A stretch of DNA of 64,000 bases, taken from positions 170,008-234,007 of the forward strand of contig NZ_LGKG01000101.1 in the NCBI RefSeq assembly GCF_001294335.1, given 5' to 3'. The notes under the pieces are model-generated. The model did not search any database and had not been told where the DNA came from. It worked only from the letters and a program-made list of their open reading frames with translations. The stretch comes from Streptomyces chattanoogensis (GTDB lineage: Bacteria > Actinomycetota > Actinomycetes > Streptomycetales > Streptomycetaceae). Within the stretch, counting starts at the first letter, position 1. Each line of letters opens with the position of its first letter. Positions 1-9,616 of the stretch are shown here, one piece after another. A program made the translations under genes and the position numbers.

Positions 1-306
1 TCGAGGGCCCATCGCTGATCCCATCTCCCGGTCGGTTCCGGTCGACACAAGCGTCACCAGGCACCACGGCAGCCTGGTGCCTGCTTCCAGCTCAACCCTG
101 AACGGACATCAGCGCCACTCGGACGGGCAGCGCTGCACCGCAACCCGGCCCGGTCGGTGCTACACCTGCCTGTGTGGAACCGGAATGGGACGGATCTGCC
201 CTTTTTTTGAGGAAGTTGGCTCTGCAGTCTTACGTGTGTGCATGCGAGGCCATCACGGGCAGCATCGGCTTCCGGTGCTGTACCTGCCGCCGGTGGTGAG
301 CGGGCG
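1..306. other. No supported gene
   Basis: I see no convincing coding frame here. The stretch leads into the UPF0104-type gene and may hold its promoter, but no clear -35/-10 pair or terminator was recognised. Confidence 0.4.
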
Positions 307-1374
307 GTGTCCGAACGGTCGTACACCACAGTGGAGAGGCGTGCCGGCCGTCTCGTTCGCCCAGGCTGGTTGACCTGGCGCGGTGCCGCGCTGCTGCTGG
401 CGGCCGCGGTGTGGGTGGCTGTCTGGCGGCGGCACGAGCTGGCGCAGGCATTCGACCTCATCTCCCGGGTGCGCGTCCCTCAGCTGACGGTTGCTGTGGG
501 GCTCGAGGCATTGTCGGTGGCGTGCTTCGCGGCCGTGCCGCGCTGGCTGCTACGGGAGGGCGGGGTGCGGTGGAGTCTGCGGCGGATGGCTGCGCTCGTC
601 GTAGCGGCCAACGCCGTGGCGGGCGCGCTGCCCGGTGGGGCGGCCCTTGCCAGCGCCTGGACGTTCCGGCAGCTGAACCGCCGGCGGGTCGAACCGGCCC
701 TGGCAGCCGCCGTGCTGGTCTCGGCCGGGGCGCTTGCGGCGCTTGGCCTGGGCATCCTGATGGTGGTCGGCATGTTCACCGTGGGTGCAACCGGGGCCGC
801 CGCCGTTCTGCGCCCGGCTGCCGGCCTCCTGGCTCTGGCGCTCCTGTTCGGCCTGGCCCTCTTCAGCCTGTCCCGTTTCGCAGGCTTCCGTGCAGCGCTG
901 CGACGGTGGTGGGACCGGGTGGGGCAGCGGTCTGCGCGTGTGCGCAGGGCCCAGCAGGCACTGGTGCAAGTGGTGGAGCAGATCCGGAGCCTGCGGCCCG
1001 GCTTTCGGACGTGGCTGCGACCGGCCATGCTCGCGCTGTTGAACTGGACTCTCGACGCGGCGTGCCTGGCCGCCTGCCTGTGGGCACTGGGCGTCGGCGT
1101 GCCCTGGCACGGACTGCTGCTTGCGTACGGGCTCACGCAGATCCCCGGCAGCCTGCGCCTGACGCCCGGCAGCCTGGGTGTGATCGAGGCGAGCCTGTCC
1201 GTGCTGCTCGTGCTGTACGGCTTGGCGCCGGGGTCGGCGATCGGTGCGACTCTGCTGTACCGGGCCATCAGCTACTGGGCGCTGCAGCCTATCGGCTGGG
1301 CCTGCTGGATCGGCGTGACGTTCCACGCCGATCGGCCCGAGACTTCCGATCGCCCTTCGTCGCCGCACGGATAG
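307..1374 (+). CDS. UPF0104 / lysylphosphatidylglycerol-synthase-like membrane protein
   Basis: A polytopic membrane protein of about 355 residues with the flippase-like fold of COG0392, the membrane half of lysyl-phosphatidylglycerol synthases and similar lipid transporters. Seven or so hydrophobic stretches are visible, starting near the N-terminus (WRGAALLLAAAVWVAVW). The family-typical segment with PGGAALASAW in the second quarter and TPGSLGVIEA near the C-terminus are the best identifying marks. The soluble aminoacyl-transferase domain of true MprF proteins is absent, so a lipid or isoprenoid-related membrane role is more likely than lysinylation. I chose the GTG at 307; an ATG at 238 in the same frame would add 23 low-complexity residues and has no better ribosome site. 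Downstream is an unrelated gene after about 180 bases. The substrate cannot be told. Confidence 0.8.
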   Translation: MSERSYTTVERRAGRLVRPGWLTWRGAALLLAAAVWVAVWRRHELAQAFDLISRVRVPQLTVAVGLEALSVACFAAVPRWLLREGGVRWSLRRMAALVVAANAVAGALPGGAALASAWTFRQLNRRRVEPALAAAVLVSAGALAALGLGILMVVGMFTVGATGAAAVLRPAAGLLALALLFGLALFSLSRFAGFRAALRRWWDRVGQRSARVRRAQQALVQVVEQIRSLRPGFRTWLRPAMLALLNWTLDAACLAACLWALGVGVPWHGLLLAYGLTQIPGSLRLTPGSLGVIEASLSVLLVLYGLAPGSAIGATLLYRAISYWALQPIGWACWIGVTFHADRPETSDRPSSPHG

Positions 1375-1556
1375 GACCTGTCGGCTCCGTCCGGCCGGGG
1401 TGCCACTCCGGCGGAACGTCGCGGTCACCGGTGCCCACAAAGGCCAATCGTGCTCGAAAGAGAAATCCCTGTAAAAATTGAACCTGTGTCGCACTGGGCC
1501 GTGTGCCGGCCTCCGCTCGGGTCACACACCGCACCGTGCGCGGAGAGGGGAACGGC

Positions 1557-2324
1557 ATGCTGGAGAGAGCTACGGACGCACCCGCCGGCGTCGACGCGGT
1601 AAAGGCGATCGGAACCGTGTCGAAGAGCGACTACCAAACGGTGGTCGAGCCACTCATCGAGGATGCTCGGAGGGAAGGCCGCCGCATTCGGATCCTGTGC
1701 GAGATCGGCCCCGAGTTCACGTCCTTCACCCCCGCAGCTGCCTGGGAGGACCTCAAGGTCGGCATGGGTGCCCTGAGACTGTTCGAGGGGTGTGCGGTCG
1801 TCAGTGACGTGCGCTGGATCCGTGAGTCGACCCGGTTGACGAGCTTCCTGATGGCCTGTCCGGTGCGCGTCTTCGGAAGCCAGGAGCGTGACGAGGCACT
1901 CCGCTGGCTGGCGTCGCTTCCCGAGGGCCCCGGCATTTCCCACCAGCTGACCGATTCCGAAGTCCTCGTGGTCGAGGTCGAACAGCCCCTGCGCGCACAG
2001 GACTTCGACGCCCTCGCATTGACCGTGGACACCTGGCTCGGGACGCACGACGCATTGACCGGCGTCGTCATCCATGCGCGAGAGTTCCCCGGATGGGAGA
2101 ACATCGGCGGCTTGATCCGTCATGTGCGGTTCATTCGCGACCACCACCGGAAGGTCAGGAAGATCGCGCTGGCGGCTGACAGCAAGGTCGCCGCCCTGGT
2201 GCCCCAGCTTGCGAACCACTTCGTTCGGGCGGAAGTGCGGCGGTTCGCATACGACGAACTCGATGACGCCGTCGCGTGGGCGGCCGGCCCTCCGGTTGGC
2301 CAGTCGACTGCAGCCGGGCCCTGA
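1557..2324 (+). CDS. Tandem SpoIIAA-like (STAS-fold) protein
   Basis: A soluble protein of 255 residues. Two successive halves each look like the SpoIIAA-like family: residues of about 10-110 (IRILCEIGPEF, then LKVGMGALRLFEGCAVVSD) and about 125-240 (LTGVVIHAREFPGWENIGG, then IRDHHRKVRKIALAADSKV). Each half has the strand-helix pattern and the trailing 'F...DEAlrWL' helix (FGSQERDEALRWLASLP; FAYDELDDAVAWAAGP). Single-domain members are about 120 residues, so this is a duplicated form. Function in the family is not established; these proteins are thought to bind small or lipidic ligands rather than act as anti-anti-sigma factors. The start at 1557 is preceded by GAGAGGGG at good distance; an upstream ATG at 1503 lacks a site. 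Confidence 0.8.
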   Translation: MLERATDAPAGVDAVKAIGTVSKSDYQTVVEPLIEDARREGRRIRILCEIGPEFTSFTPAAAWEDLKVGMGALRLFEGCAVVSDVRWIRESTRLTSFLMACPVRVFGSQERDEALRWLASLPEGPGISHQLTDSEVLVVEVEQPLRAQDFDALALTVDTWLGTHDALTGVVIHAREFPGWENIGGLIRHVRFIRDHHRKVRKIALAADSKVAALVPQLANHFVRAEVRRFAYDELDDAVAWAAGPPVGQSTAAGP

Positions 2325-2330
2325 CGATAG

Positions 2331-2865
2331 GTGCGGTCGACGTCACGGACAAGATCTGGGCCGAGGACACGGTCCAGGCAGGCGAAGCCCTCGAACTTGG
2401 CGCTGTCTGGAATCTCTCGTTCGGATGGGACGTGTCGCAGCACGGCCAGGACGCCGGGGGGGGCCGAGGTCGTCGGTGATCGCGGCGCGGAACCCGACCT
2501 CGATGCCTACGCCGTGCCCGGTGTCCGGCCGTTGTGCTCCGGACACGTGCATGACGGCGGATGCCACACCAGCGGCGGCAGGCGGCGGTGTCGGTGGCAT
2601 CCTGCAGCCTGCGGGCGTTCTCGACAGTGATGCCGTGGATGCTCAGTGCATGGCTGGCCTTCTCGACGCAGTGCGGCTCCTCGCGGTCAACGCGGGCCAG
2701 GGCCATCGTGTGCTCGCCGGTGGGCACGATGCCGTGCGTGGTCAGCAGGGCGCGGACGGCGTGGGGCCGACTGCCGGTGATGGCGGCGGTGACAGCGCTG
2801 GCGTGGTCGGTGTGTGTGCCGAGACGGACGTGCGCGTGCAGGGCGGGTGGGTCAAGAGGGTCTTG
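2331..2865 (-). pseudogene. Degenerate minus-strand gene of unknown function
   Basis: Three adjacent minus-strand frames read into each other as one protein-like sequence: HTDHASAVTAAITGSRPHA and VPTGEHTMALARVDREEPH first, then VASAVMHVSGAQRPDTGHG, then VPSEREIPDSAKFEGFACL. Two frame changes are needed, one near 2595 and one in the run of eight G at about 2456-2463. The 3' end runs into the preceding plus-strand gene with no sensible stop, so the gene is probably truncated as well. I do not recognise the family. Reading the plus strand instead gives an open but composition-biased shadow frame. Confidence 0.5.
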
Positions 2866-3059
2866 AGTCCCCCGGGGCCGGCCAGCGGAGAGCCGGCCGG
2901 ACCCGGGGGTGTCTGTCGGCTGGCTCGGGCTGCTGGCACGGCGGTGGCTCCTGGGCTCGGTAGCTCCCGATACCGGGCACTTTCCGCCGAACTCAGGGGT
3001 TTGGTGATGCCGCGGATCCGCTGTACGATCCGCGGCCGCCCGTGTGGATACTGATCACC

Positions 3060-3206
3060 ATGCGCATTGACTTTGATCCCGCCGAGAGGTCCCGCAACGA
3101 GTTCTACAAGCTCCTGACCGCGGTGGTCGTGCCGCGGCCCATCGCCTGGATTTCGACGATCAGCCCTGATGGTGCTTCTGTGAACCTCGCCCCTGCGAAG
3201 TTCTGA
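3060..3206 (+). pseudogene. 5' fragment of a flavin-reductase-like gene
   Basis: An ATG at 3060 opens a 48-codon frame, MRIDFDPAERSRNEFYKLLT then VVVPRPIAWISTISPDG and NLAP, which is the typical N-terminus of flavin reductase-like (FMN-binding split barrel, DIM6/NTAB) proteins of about 200 residues. The frame stops at 3204-3206 inside a 31-bp sequence that recurs at 52794, so the gene was probably cut by a mobile-element end right after the 'NLAP' motif. No matching 3' half was found in the window. Confidence 0.7.
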
Positions 3207-3247
3207 GGAAAGCGGTATCGGGGGTTGGGACGTTAACGCAGGTCAGT
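3191..3247 (+). repeat. Probable mobile-element end, copy A
   Basis: Bases 3191-3221 match 52794-52824 at 30 of 31 positions (core GAAGTTCTGAGGAAAGC). After an equal spacing of 17 diverged bases both copies share CAGGTCAGT (3239-3247 and 52842-52850). Both copies have the same orientation and each sits exactly where a gene is broken (flavin reductase here, an unknown gene at 52.8 kb). This is what one end of an insertion sequence looks like. No intact transposase follows either copy and no partner inverted repeat was identified. Confidence 0.6.
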
Positions 3248-3483
3248 ACGCCAGAACAATCGGTACTCCCCAACGTGCCCCGCGGCCCAAGCAGGTAGTG
3301 CAGGCGTAGGGACGCATGTGGTCGCCAAGCGGGCCGCGGGGGGAGTGCGACCCGTCAATGAGCGGTGGGGTTGGGGTCGGCAGTCCGACGCGACCACTAC
3401 GCCCACGCGTTCGCGCGGCGAACTCGCCTGGTGGTGGGGTGAGTGGGGCGAGTACTCGCCCCATCGGCCGACGTGTCGTCGGC

Positions 3484-3618
3484 GACCCCAAGTCCGCTGC
3501 GGGCAAGCGCACCCTCTATCTCCCGGCCTTCCTCTACATGGAGGTGAAGCGGCACCTCGAATGGTTCGCCGAAAAGGACGACGACGGGCCGCTGTTCACC
3601 GGGGAACGGGGCGCGCCC
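3484..3618 (+). pseudogene. Tyrosine-recombinase (integrase) fragment
   Basis: About 45 codons (DPKSAAGKRTLYLPAFLY, then EVKRHLEWFAEK and GPLFTGERGAP) match the middle of actinomycete phage-type integrases, around the conserved 'pKt.as.Rtvplp' segment before the catalytic HxxR box. The catalytic residues are not included. The 5' side has no matching sequence and the 3' side stops abruptly at about 3618, where the next recognisable sequence is an oppositely oriented luciferase-like gene fragment, implying a deletion or rearrangement joint. Confidence 0.65.
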
Positions 3619-3621
3619 TGC

Positions 3622-4177
3622 CCGCCGCATGGGCGGACGACGCGGGCAGAATCCGCCGATCCACACAGGGGGACCGGGGCGCTGCACCGTGGCAGGCAGC
3701 AGCGTCACGTCCCGGACCTCGTAGTGTCGTCCGTGGTGGTTCACTGGCGCGCCGGACTAGAAGCGCCTCAACAGCTCCAGACCCTCGTCCAACCGCTCGG
3801 CGAGGAGGTGTCGCTCGGCGGTGTCGCCGAAGCTGCGGTATTCGTCCTCGATCGGACCGCCCAGGCCGGCAGCGAAGATCACCCGGCCGCCGCTGAGGTG
3901 GTCCAGGGTGGCCACTTGGCGGCCGAGTTGCTGCGGACGGTAACGGGGGACCGGCGTCAGTAGGGTGCCCAGTCGGATCCGGGAGGTTGCCGGCGTGGCC
4001 GCGGTCAGCAGCATCCAGGGGTCTCCGAAGGGGCGCCCTTGGTGTTGTCGGTGCAGTACGTGGTCCCAGACGAAGAGCCCGTCCCAGCCGGCCTGTTCGG
4101 CCGGCAGCCGCTACGGTCGCGACGTTACGGGGATCGGCGAAGTCGCCGAAGTTGGGGATGTTGATGGAGAAGCGCAT
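3622..4177 (-). pseudogene. Broken LLM-class flavin-dependent oxidoreductase
   Basis: Reads as the N-terminal half of a luciferase-like monooxygenase: MRFSINIPNFGDFADPRNVA, then RIRLGTLLTPVPRYRPQQLG, RQVATLDHLSGGRVIFAAGL and VQRPGPPVWIGGF. There are two lesions: a one-base gain near 4100 that breaks the expected 'AEQAGWDGLFVWDH' region, and a TAG at about 3755 where the family has Trp (LLRRF-stop-SGAPV). The sequence then ends at a joint with an integrase fragment near 3620, so roughly the last third is missing. The family are about 280-340 residue TIM-barrel enzymes using reduced flavin or F420. Certainly inactive as it stands. Confidence 0.75.
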
Positions 4178-4317
4178 CCCAGCAGGATGCGCAGCCGGCC
4201 GCGAAGGGGCATTCGGATTCGGATACAGGCCGGTGTCCCGCGCACGCACGGTGCGCGGGACACCAAGTTCTCCTGGCTCAGTTCTCGTTCAGTCCTTGCC
4301 AGTGACCGAGGTCTCGG

Positions 4318-6294
4318 TCACTGTGCACTCCGGGCGGGTAGTTTGCCGCAGTCACCGTCGGCGCACTTGCTCAGCCAGTCGGCGAAGTCGGCGTCGTACT
4401 TGGTGCCGATGGTGTCGTGGAGCAGGCTGTAGGCGGCGTCGTACTCGCCTGCGCGGTAGTGGCCGAGCAGGGTGGTCACATCCTCGGGGTGTGACTGGAG
4501 CATGTACCGGACACCCAGGTAGCCCCACTGGTAGGTGCGGGTGGTGTCGGTGTTGTTGTAGGTGGTTTCGAAGAGCTGGCTCAGCTTGTAAGTGCCCTTG
4601 CCCGCCTCCTCGATCGCTCGGTCGTAGGTGACATCGCGGTACGTGTAGGAGACGTACTCGGCGAAGCCCTCGATCCACATCACGGCCGGGGTGGTCTGCC
4701 CAGCTGCGAAGTCGCCGTACATGTCGAAGCGGCCGTCGAGGTAGTGGGTGTACTCGTGGTTGAGGTTCCAGATCTGGAAGGCGCCGTCGTCGGCCGGTTG
4801 CTCGTAGGCGATGAAGCGCGGCTGGTTGCCCTCGGCGGCCGGGTCGCCCTCCACGTACATGCCGCCATTGTTGGTGTCGATACCGAAGATGACGCCGGCG
4901 TAGGTCTTGTAGTCGGTGCTGGAGTTGAAGGCGACGATCTCGATGTTGGTGTTCTTGTCGTCCTTGACCGGGCCGTTGTCCTTGACGATGTCGTGGAAGA
5001 CCGGGTTCTGCTTGAGAATGCTGTTGCAGGTGGCCGAGAGTTCGGACTCGGTCAGCTCCTGCGCGAGGATCTTGGCGCTCGGACCGCACTTGTGCTTGAT
5101 CGTCAGCACGGCGTCGCGTACGCGGTTCTGCAGGTCACAGGTGTCGTAGTCGGCGCAGTTCGCCTTGTCGAACTCATTGGTCATCTCGGCGAGGCCGACC
5201 CAGAGCGGGGCGGTGCGCCCAGTGATCTTGCTGCGGCCGAGCAGCTCCTTGACCAACGGCTTGACGGTGTCCTTGAGGTCGGCGTGCTGCAGGAAGCGGC
5301 CGAGTTCGCGTCCGGCGTTGCTGGCCAGGTAGGCCTTGTCGGTGCCGAGCAGATCGTCGTGGGCGACGGCGAAGTCACGCAGTCCGGTGAGGACGCTCGG
5401 GTCGGCCTTCACGGCTTTCACGAACTCCGGCAGCTGGTGGCCGCGGAACAGCACGGTGTAGGTGTTGTTGACCGCGGCGAGCATCCCGTAGAACTTGTCG
5501 TACGACGCGTCGTAGTCCTTCTGCAGACGCTTGACCACGTTGAGGTAACGGGCGTTCTCTGCGGAGCTGTCGATCAGGGTGACCGTTTCGGCCAGGGTGT
5601 CCCCGTTGGCCTCGGTGACGTCGAAGGCGTGGGACGAGCCGAAGAAGGCGTCCAGAGCGCCCTCAATGGCGCTCTTCAGCTCCGGGCCGTATTTGCCGAC
5701 GTTATCCGGCTGGTTGTACTGGATGTAGTAGCCGGCGCGCAGGTACAGGACCACCTGGGCGGTGGAAGTGCTGTTGTCTCCGGGGTAGTTGGCCGCGACG
5801 TCCTTTAGCGCGTTCGCCACCGTCACCATCTGTTCCTCGCGGAAGAGGGCCTTGGAGTCCTCACCGGTCACGGTGAACAGCGTGTTGATGCAGGTGGTTT
5901 CCGACTGCTTGATCTGCTCGACCAGTTCGGCGCCGGTCTTCGAGGTGAAGTCGCTGACGTTGCAGTCCGCCGCGCCCTTCGCCGCGGAGCGGGCCTTCTT
6001 GCGCTCGGCGGCGTTCTGGGCCGCGGCGAGCGGCGGGCGTTGAGCGGCCTTCGTGGCCGATTGCGCGGGGGCGGTGGGGTGTCCGGGTGCGAGATCGGTG
6101 GCGAGGACGGTGGCGGAGGCGGGCTGTGGGGCGGGGGCCGACCTCGGTGCGGGCTTGGGTGCCTTGGCGCCGGCGCCGGAGCCGGCCGGTGCCGCCCCGC
6201 CGTTCGGGGCGAGCAGGGTGAGCCCCAGGCCGGCGGCGGCCACGGTGGGTATCAGCAGTTGGGCGAGTTTCTTGAAGGTGGGGGGTCTACGCAT
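4318..6294 (-). CDS. Secreted M9-family collagenase
   Basis: A 658-residue zinc metallopeptidase of the microbial collagenase type (M9). The N-terminus has a signal peptide (RRPPTFKKLAQLLIPTVAAA, then a hydrophobic core) followed by a Pro/Ala-rich stretch; residues of about 120-400 form the helical activator-like domain; the catalytic domain carries HEYTH at residues 513-517 and the downstream glutamate in WIEGFAEY (E542), the gluzincin arrangement of clostridial ColG/ColH. It ends soon after the catalytic domain (FADWLSKCADGDCGKLP) and lacks the PKD and collagen-binding domains of the clostridial enzymes. I chose the ATG at 6294; a longer frame to 6402 exists, and its extra codons are also conserved in the truncated copy at 11.1 kb, which may mean shared upstream DNA rather than protein. 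Expected role: extracellular collagen or gelatin breakdown. Confidence 0.92.
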   Translation of the reverse strand: MRRPPTFKKLAQLLIPTVAAAGLGLTLLAPNGGAAPAGSGAGAKAPKPAPRSAPAPQPASATVLATDLAPGHPTAPAQSATKAAQRPPLAAAQNAAERKKARSAAKGAADCNVSDFTSKTGAELVEQIKQSETTCINTLFTVTGEDSKALFREEQMVTVANALKDVAANYPGDNSTSTAQVVLYLRAGYYIQYNQPDNVGKYGPELKSAIEGALDAFFGSSHAFDVTEANGDTLAETVTLIDSSAENARYLNVVKRLQKDYDASYDKFYGMLAAVNNTYTVLFRGHQLPEFVKAVKADPSVLTGLRDFAVAHDDLLGTDKAYLASNAGRELGRFLQHADLKDTVKPLVKELLGRSKITGRTAPLWVGLAEMTNEFDKANCADYDTCDLQNRVRDAVLTIKHKCGPSAKILAQELTESELSATCNSILKQNPVFHDIVKDNGPVKDDKNTNIEIVAFNSSTDYKTYAGVIFGIDTNNGGMYVEGDPAAEGNQPRFIAYEQPADDGAFQIWNLNHEYTHYLDGRFDMYGDFAAGQTTPAVMWIEGFAEYVSYTYRDVTYDRAIEEAGKGTYKLSQLFETTYNNTDTTRTYQWGYLGVRYMLQSHPEDVTTLLGHYRAGEYDAAYSLLHDTIGTKYDADFADWLSKCADGDCGKLPARSAQ

Positions 6295-6427
6295 TGCGAT
6301 GGCCTCCAGGCCGGTCGGCAGCCGCGCGAGGGGCACGGCAGTGGGGGGTGCGGACCCTGATGGCAACGGGAGTTGAGCACTCTCGGAGCTGCCATGCCGC
6401 AAAAGTGTGACCGTACAATGTCACAGT

Positions 6428-7045
6428 TCACATCTCAGTGAAAGGGAGGCTGCGTTGGATCTCGATGGAGCGGTTGGGGCCGATCGTGCCGAGGATCTGC
6501 TCCAGTTGGGGCGAGGCCGTCCCCTATGAGCCCGAGCCTGGGGGAGAGGACCTGGATGTCGACGAAGGAGTTGTGCCCGGAGCCGCGCAGCTTCAGGCCG
6601 AGCCGTTCCTCGTACAGATGTCTCCAGAACCGTGCCCAGCGAGGATGACGACCTTGTAGCCGCGGCTGGCCAGGCCTGAACCAGTGCAGTCGCCTGGCCC
6701 TGGTTCCCGTGCAGCCCAGGCGAGTTCAGCAGCACTGGCAGCTTTCCGGCCCGGTGGTCAACCAGGGCGCCGGTGTCGTCGGCCGTGGTGGGCAGGCCAC
6801 CCCGCCCGGTTGTTTGTTGGGGTGAACCGGCTCGGGGTCGGCGGCGCGTCCAACGCCACCGCTTGGTAAGGGGCTTGCGCCATGTCGACGAACGATGCCG
6901 CCGCGGTCATGGGCGTATCGGTGCTCCTCGTGGCGGCGGCAGCCGAGCCGACTCCGGCACTCAGGGCGACGGCCAGTCCTCCTGTGGTGGTGCAGGCGAC
7001 CCGGGCGCCCAACCGGCTCTGGCAACTTCGTGCGTGTTTCCCCAT
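6428..7045 (-). pseudogene. Broken secreted PAF-acetylhydrolase-like lipase
   Basis: The start at 7045 has an AAGGAG site and a clear signal peptide (MGKHARSCQSRLGARVACTT then GGLAVALSAGVGSAAAA). Farther on, pieces in different frames match the platelet-activating-factor acetylhydrolase-like lipases of actinomycetes: LPVLLNSPGLHGNQGQATAL (the oxyanion-loop region), GSGHNSFVDIQVLSPRLG, and the C-terminal ILGTIGPNRSIEIQRS. The nucleophile GHS region and much of the centre are missing and at least three frame changes are needed, so this is an internally deleted, inactive gene. Confidence 0.65.
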
Positions 7046-7728
7046 GGGCAGCCCTTCTCCTTGAGGCGAACGCCGCCTGAATGACGATCGGTTGGCGCTC
7101 ATCGTAATAGGTGATTCGCCGCAGCAAAGCCCAAGTCGCTTGTTTATACGGAGAGTTCTTATTACCGCACAGTTGATGGAGCGTGCCCAGTTGCCGAGCT
7201 TGCCGCCTGCCGTCGGCAGCGTCGGCAATCCGTAAAGAAGAAGACAGCCGGCAGGTGACTGTCGGTATCGAGTCGCCTTACTCAACGCGACGTCTCGAAC
7301 TACGCAAAGGTGTGCAGGTCCCTGCAATCCTCGTGCCATCGGAAGCTCTTGCGGCATATGAGGGACGGCAGTTTTTCCCCAAACCCGCCAGTAGGGTAAA
7401 GCGAGTTGACGGAGCGTCATTTGTGCAGCCGATGAAGGTGTTGTAGTAATTCCTCAGCGCATTCCGAGTGCAACAGCCGTGGAGGTTTCGCCGACGTTCA
7501 CTGCCGTGCGCTCTATGTGCGACAGTGAGCATGCGCAGCGAAACCAAGAGGTGACAGAGCGCGCATGCAAAGCAAAAAGGTGCCGACAGGTAGGTCCAGA
7601 CCGCATTTGGTGAAACGCGCACCGGCTGGTTCCATGCGGACTTCGCCGGTGACGACTCGGCGTGCTTCGGCGTCAACCTCCTCATGGTCTGGGCAACACA
7701 TTCCCCCACATCTCGAAAGAGTCCATTT
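7046..7728. other. Non-coding stretch, no gene seen
   Basis: This divergent region lies between the lipase relic and the C70-type protease gene. It is noticeably more AT-rich than its surroundings. Small frames here do not resemble proteins. It probably contains the protease promoter, but I cannot point to one with confidence. Confidence 0.4.
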
Positions 7729-8613
7729 ATGCATCTTCCCCGCTTCAAAACGCTGTGGAGAGCATTAACGGTGATCGCGTCGATTGCGATCACCGCCGGG
7801 TTCCTGCTCAGCGGTGGCGACGCCAAGGCCGGTTCGGTAACCGGGACCGTGACAGGCGGTCAGGGCGGCTACTCCGGAATCAACGAAAGGGCATCGGCCA
7901 GCCTCTCCGCCGATGTCGTGGGTCAGGCCACGGTCGGCAGCAAGGTCTCGATGACCTGCCGCGTCCAGGGTGAGGCCGTGGAGAAGGACCGCCGCTGGAT
8001 CTGGTCGGAATCTGGCTCCTTCTACATAGCCAACGCGTTCATCGAAGGAGACACCGACAGCCTGCCGGTCTGCTCGTCCGGGAACCCCAAGGACCCCGAC
8101 CCCAAAGACCCCGACACCGAAGACCCCGCCGGGCGCGTGTCCCTCAAGATAGACATGCAGAAGCAGGATCAGGACCAGTGGTGCTGGGATGCCAGCGGTC
8201 TGACCATCGCCAAGTACTGGGGTTTCAACCAGGTCAACCAGCAGGACTTCTGCCGGCTTGCGGCCCAGAACAGCAACCTCAGCTGCGACAACCAGCCCGC
8301 CACGCTCGACGACGTGGCCAACGGCCTGGCCAACATCGGCCTGGGCGACACCGGACAGGGTCTCGACCGCAGTGCCTCCTTCTCGGAGGTCGGCAAGGAG
8401 ATCGACGGCAAACGTCCCTTCCCCGTCCGTATCGGCTGGAATTCCGGCGGTGGCCACATGAACGTCATCTACGGCTATGACCCGTCATCACAAATGATCG
8501 CGGTCGGTGACCCCTGGCAGACCACGCAGACCTACACCTGGTGGAACTACGACGACTACGTCAACAACTCAAAGTTCCAGTGGACCCACTCCCGTATCGG
8601 GATACACAAGTAA
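7729..8613 (+). CDS. Secreted papain-like cysteine protease, C70 (AvrRpt2-like)
   Basis: A 294-residue exported protein. It has a signal peptide (residues 1-33, hydrophobic core VIASIAITAGFLL), an SH3-like domain (about 40-110, with GYSGINERASASLSADVVGQ and 'RRWIWSESGSFYIANAFI'), a short repeated Pro-Lys-Asp linker (PKDPDPKDPDTEDP), then a papain-fold domain. Catalytic residues are visible: Cys152 in QDQWCWDAS, His243 in GGGHMNVIYGYD and Asp261 in VGDPW. This arrangement matches the C39-like/C70 family that includes AvrRpt2. The ATG at 7729 has GAAAGAG upstream; earlier in-frame codons precede the signal peptide and are unlikely. It ends 11 bases before the next gene, so the two are almost surely co-expressed. 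The substrate is unknown; extracellular proteolysis or peptide processing is inferred. Confidence 0.85.
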   Translation: MHLPRFKTLWRALTVIASIAITAGFLLSGGDAKAGSVTGTVTGGQGGYSGINERASASLSADVVGQATVGSKVSMTCRVQGEAVEKDRRWIWSESGSFYIANAFIEGDTDSLPVCSSGNPKDPDPKDPDTEDPAGRVSLKIDMQKQDQDQWCWDASGLTIAKYWGFNQVNQQDFCRLAAQNSNLSCDNQPATLDDVANGLANIGLGDTGQGLDRSASFSEVGKEIDGKRPFPVRIGWNSGGGHMNVIYGYDPSSQMIAVGDPWQTTQTYTWWNYDDYVNNSKFQWTHSRIGIHK

Positions 8614-8624
8614 GGCGGACGCCA

Positions 8625-9548
8625 ATGCGCGAAAAGGCAAATTCTTTACAGCGAAGTGCTCCTCGTCTCGCCCTTTCCCTCGGTGCGGCGGCGACCCTGC
8701 TCTCCACCGCCTTGTGCGGCCAGGCCCAGGCGGACGATGGTCCGAGCGGTATCTCCGACTACCAGGGCGCACGGCAGGTGCTCCAATCCCGGCAAGTGCA
8801 CACCGTGGTCTCCCGATTCTTCGGCGCGACGGCGAACGTCGGCGCTGACGGCGGCACGGGTGCGGCGGCGCCGATGGCGCCTGGGGCACACAACGACCAG
8901 CAGACGTTCAGCTTGAAAGACCCGGTCGCGCTGTACGAGCTTGCACCCGAATTCGTCACCGGGAGAACGAAGCCGACAGCGGGCAACGTGTCACGCCTGT
9001 CGTACTTGGCCGCCCGCGCGAACGATGCCAGCGGGCACAAGGCCACGGTCCTGCTCTCCTCTACGGCCAAGAGCGGTGGCGGCAGCGGCGACAGCTGGCA
9101 TTTGACGGGCGTGCGCGACGGTGACAGCGATGTTACCTACGGCCAAAAGGCCACGGGCGGCTCAAAAGTCTTCACCGAGCCGCAGATCCATGCCTGGTAC
9201 CGCCTGAAAAACAACACCGTCGAACCACTCAACCGGGAAGCGACCGCAGGACTGGGCGGCAAGCGGGCGGTGACGCTCGCCGACTACCAGAAGCTGGTAC
9301 ACGGCCGCTACGCGGACAAGCTGCCGGGGTCCGCGTACGACCGCAAAGGACTGGCCGGCGGATTCGGTCCGGCATCCAAGCCGTCCGCATCGTCCGCATC
9401 GTCCGAGCCGTCATCTCCGTCCTCGGCTCCCATGCAACTCGGCGCCTCGGGAGTAGTGGCGGCCGCGCTGGTCGGCGGCGCCACCGCCGTACGGCTCCGC
9501 AACCGGAGGCGGACACAGGGCTCCGCAACCGGAGTGAGTAGTACGTGA
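8625..9548 (+). CDS. Exported, C-terminally anchored partner of the C70 protease
   Basis: A 307-residue protein with a signal peptide (LALSLGAAATLLSTALCGQA), an extracellular domain of about 200 residues without recognised motifs (NDQQTFSLKDPVALYELAPE; KVFTEPQIHAWYRLKNNTVE), a Ser/Pro-rich stalk (about 250-275) and one C-terminal transmembrane helix (GASGVVAAALVGGATAVRLR) followed by a basic tail. This layout, stalk-helix-basic tail without an LPxTG motif, suggests a cell-surface protein held in the membrane. It follows the protease by 11 bases and is followed by a hairpin terminator, so the pair forms a two-gene operon. It may be a substrate, inhibitor or anchor for the protease; that is inference. 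Confidence 0.75.
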   Translation: MREKANSLQRSAPRLALSLGAAATLLSTALCGQAQADDGPSGISDYQGARQVLQSRQVHTVVSRFFGATANVGADGGTGAAAPMAPGAHNDQQTFSLKDPVALYELAPEFVTGRTKPTAGNVSRLSYLAARANDASGHKATVLLSSTAKSGGGSGDSWHLTGVRDGDSDVTYGQKATGGSKVFTEPQIHAWYRLKNNTVEPLNREATAGLGGKRAVTLADYQKLVHGRYADKLPGSAYDRKGLAGGFGPASKPSASSASSEPSSPSSAPMQLGASGVVAAALVGGATAVRLRNRRRTQGSATGVSST

Positions 9549-9616
9549 GTTGACAGGCCGCGCTGACCTGGGTGTTCCGTTGCGAAGCCCAGCCAAACCC
9601 GACTGAGGAGAATGCC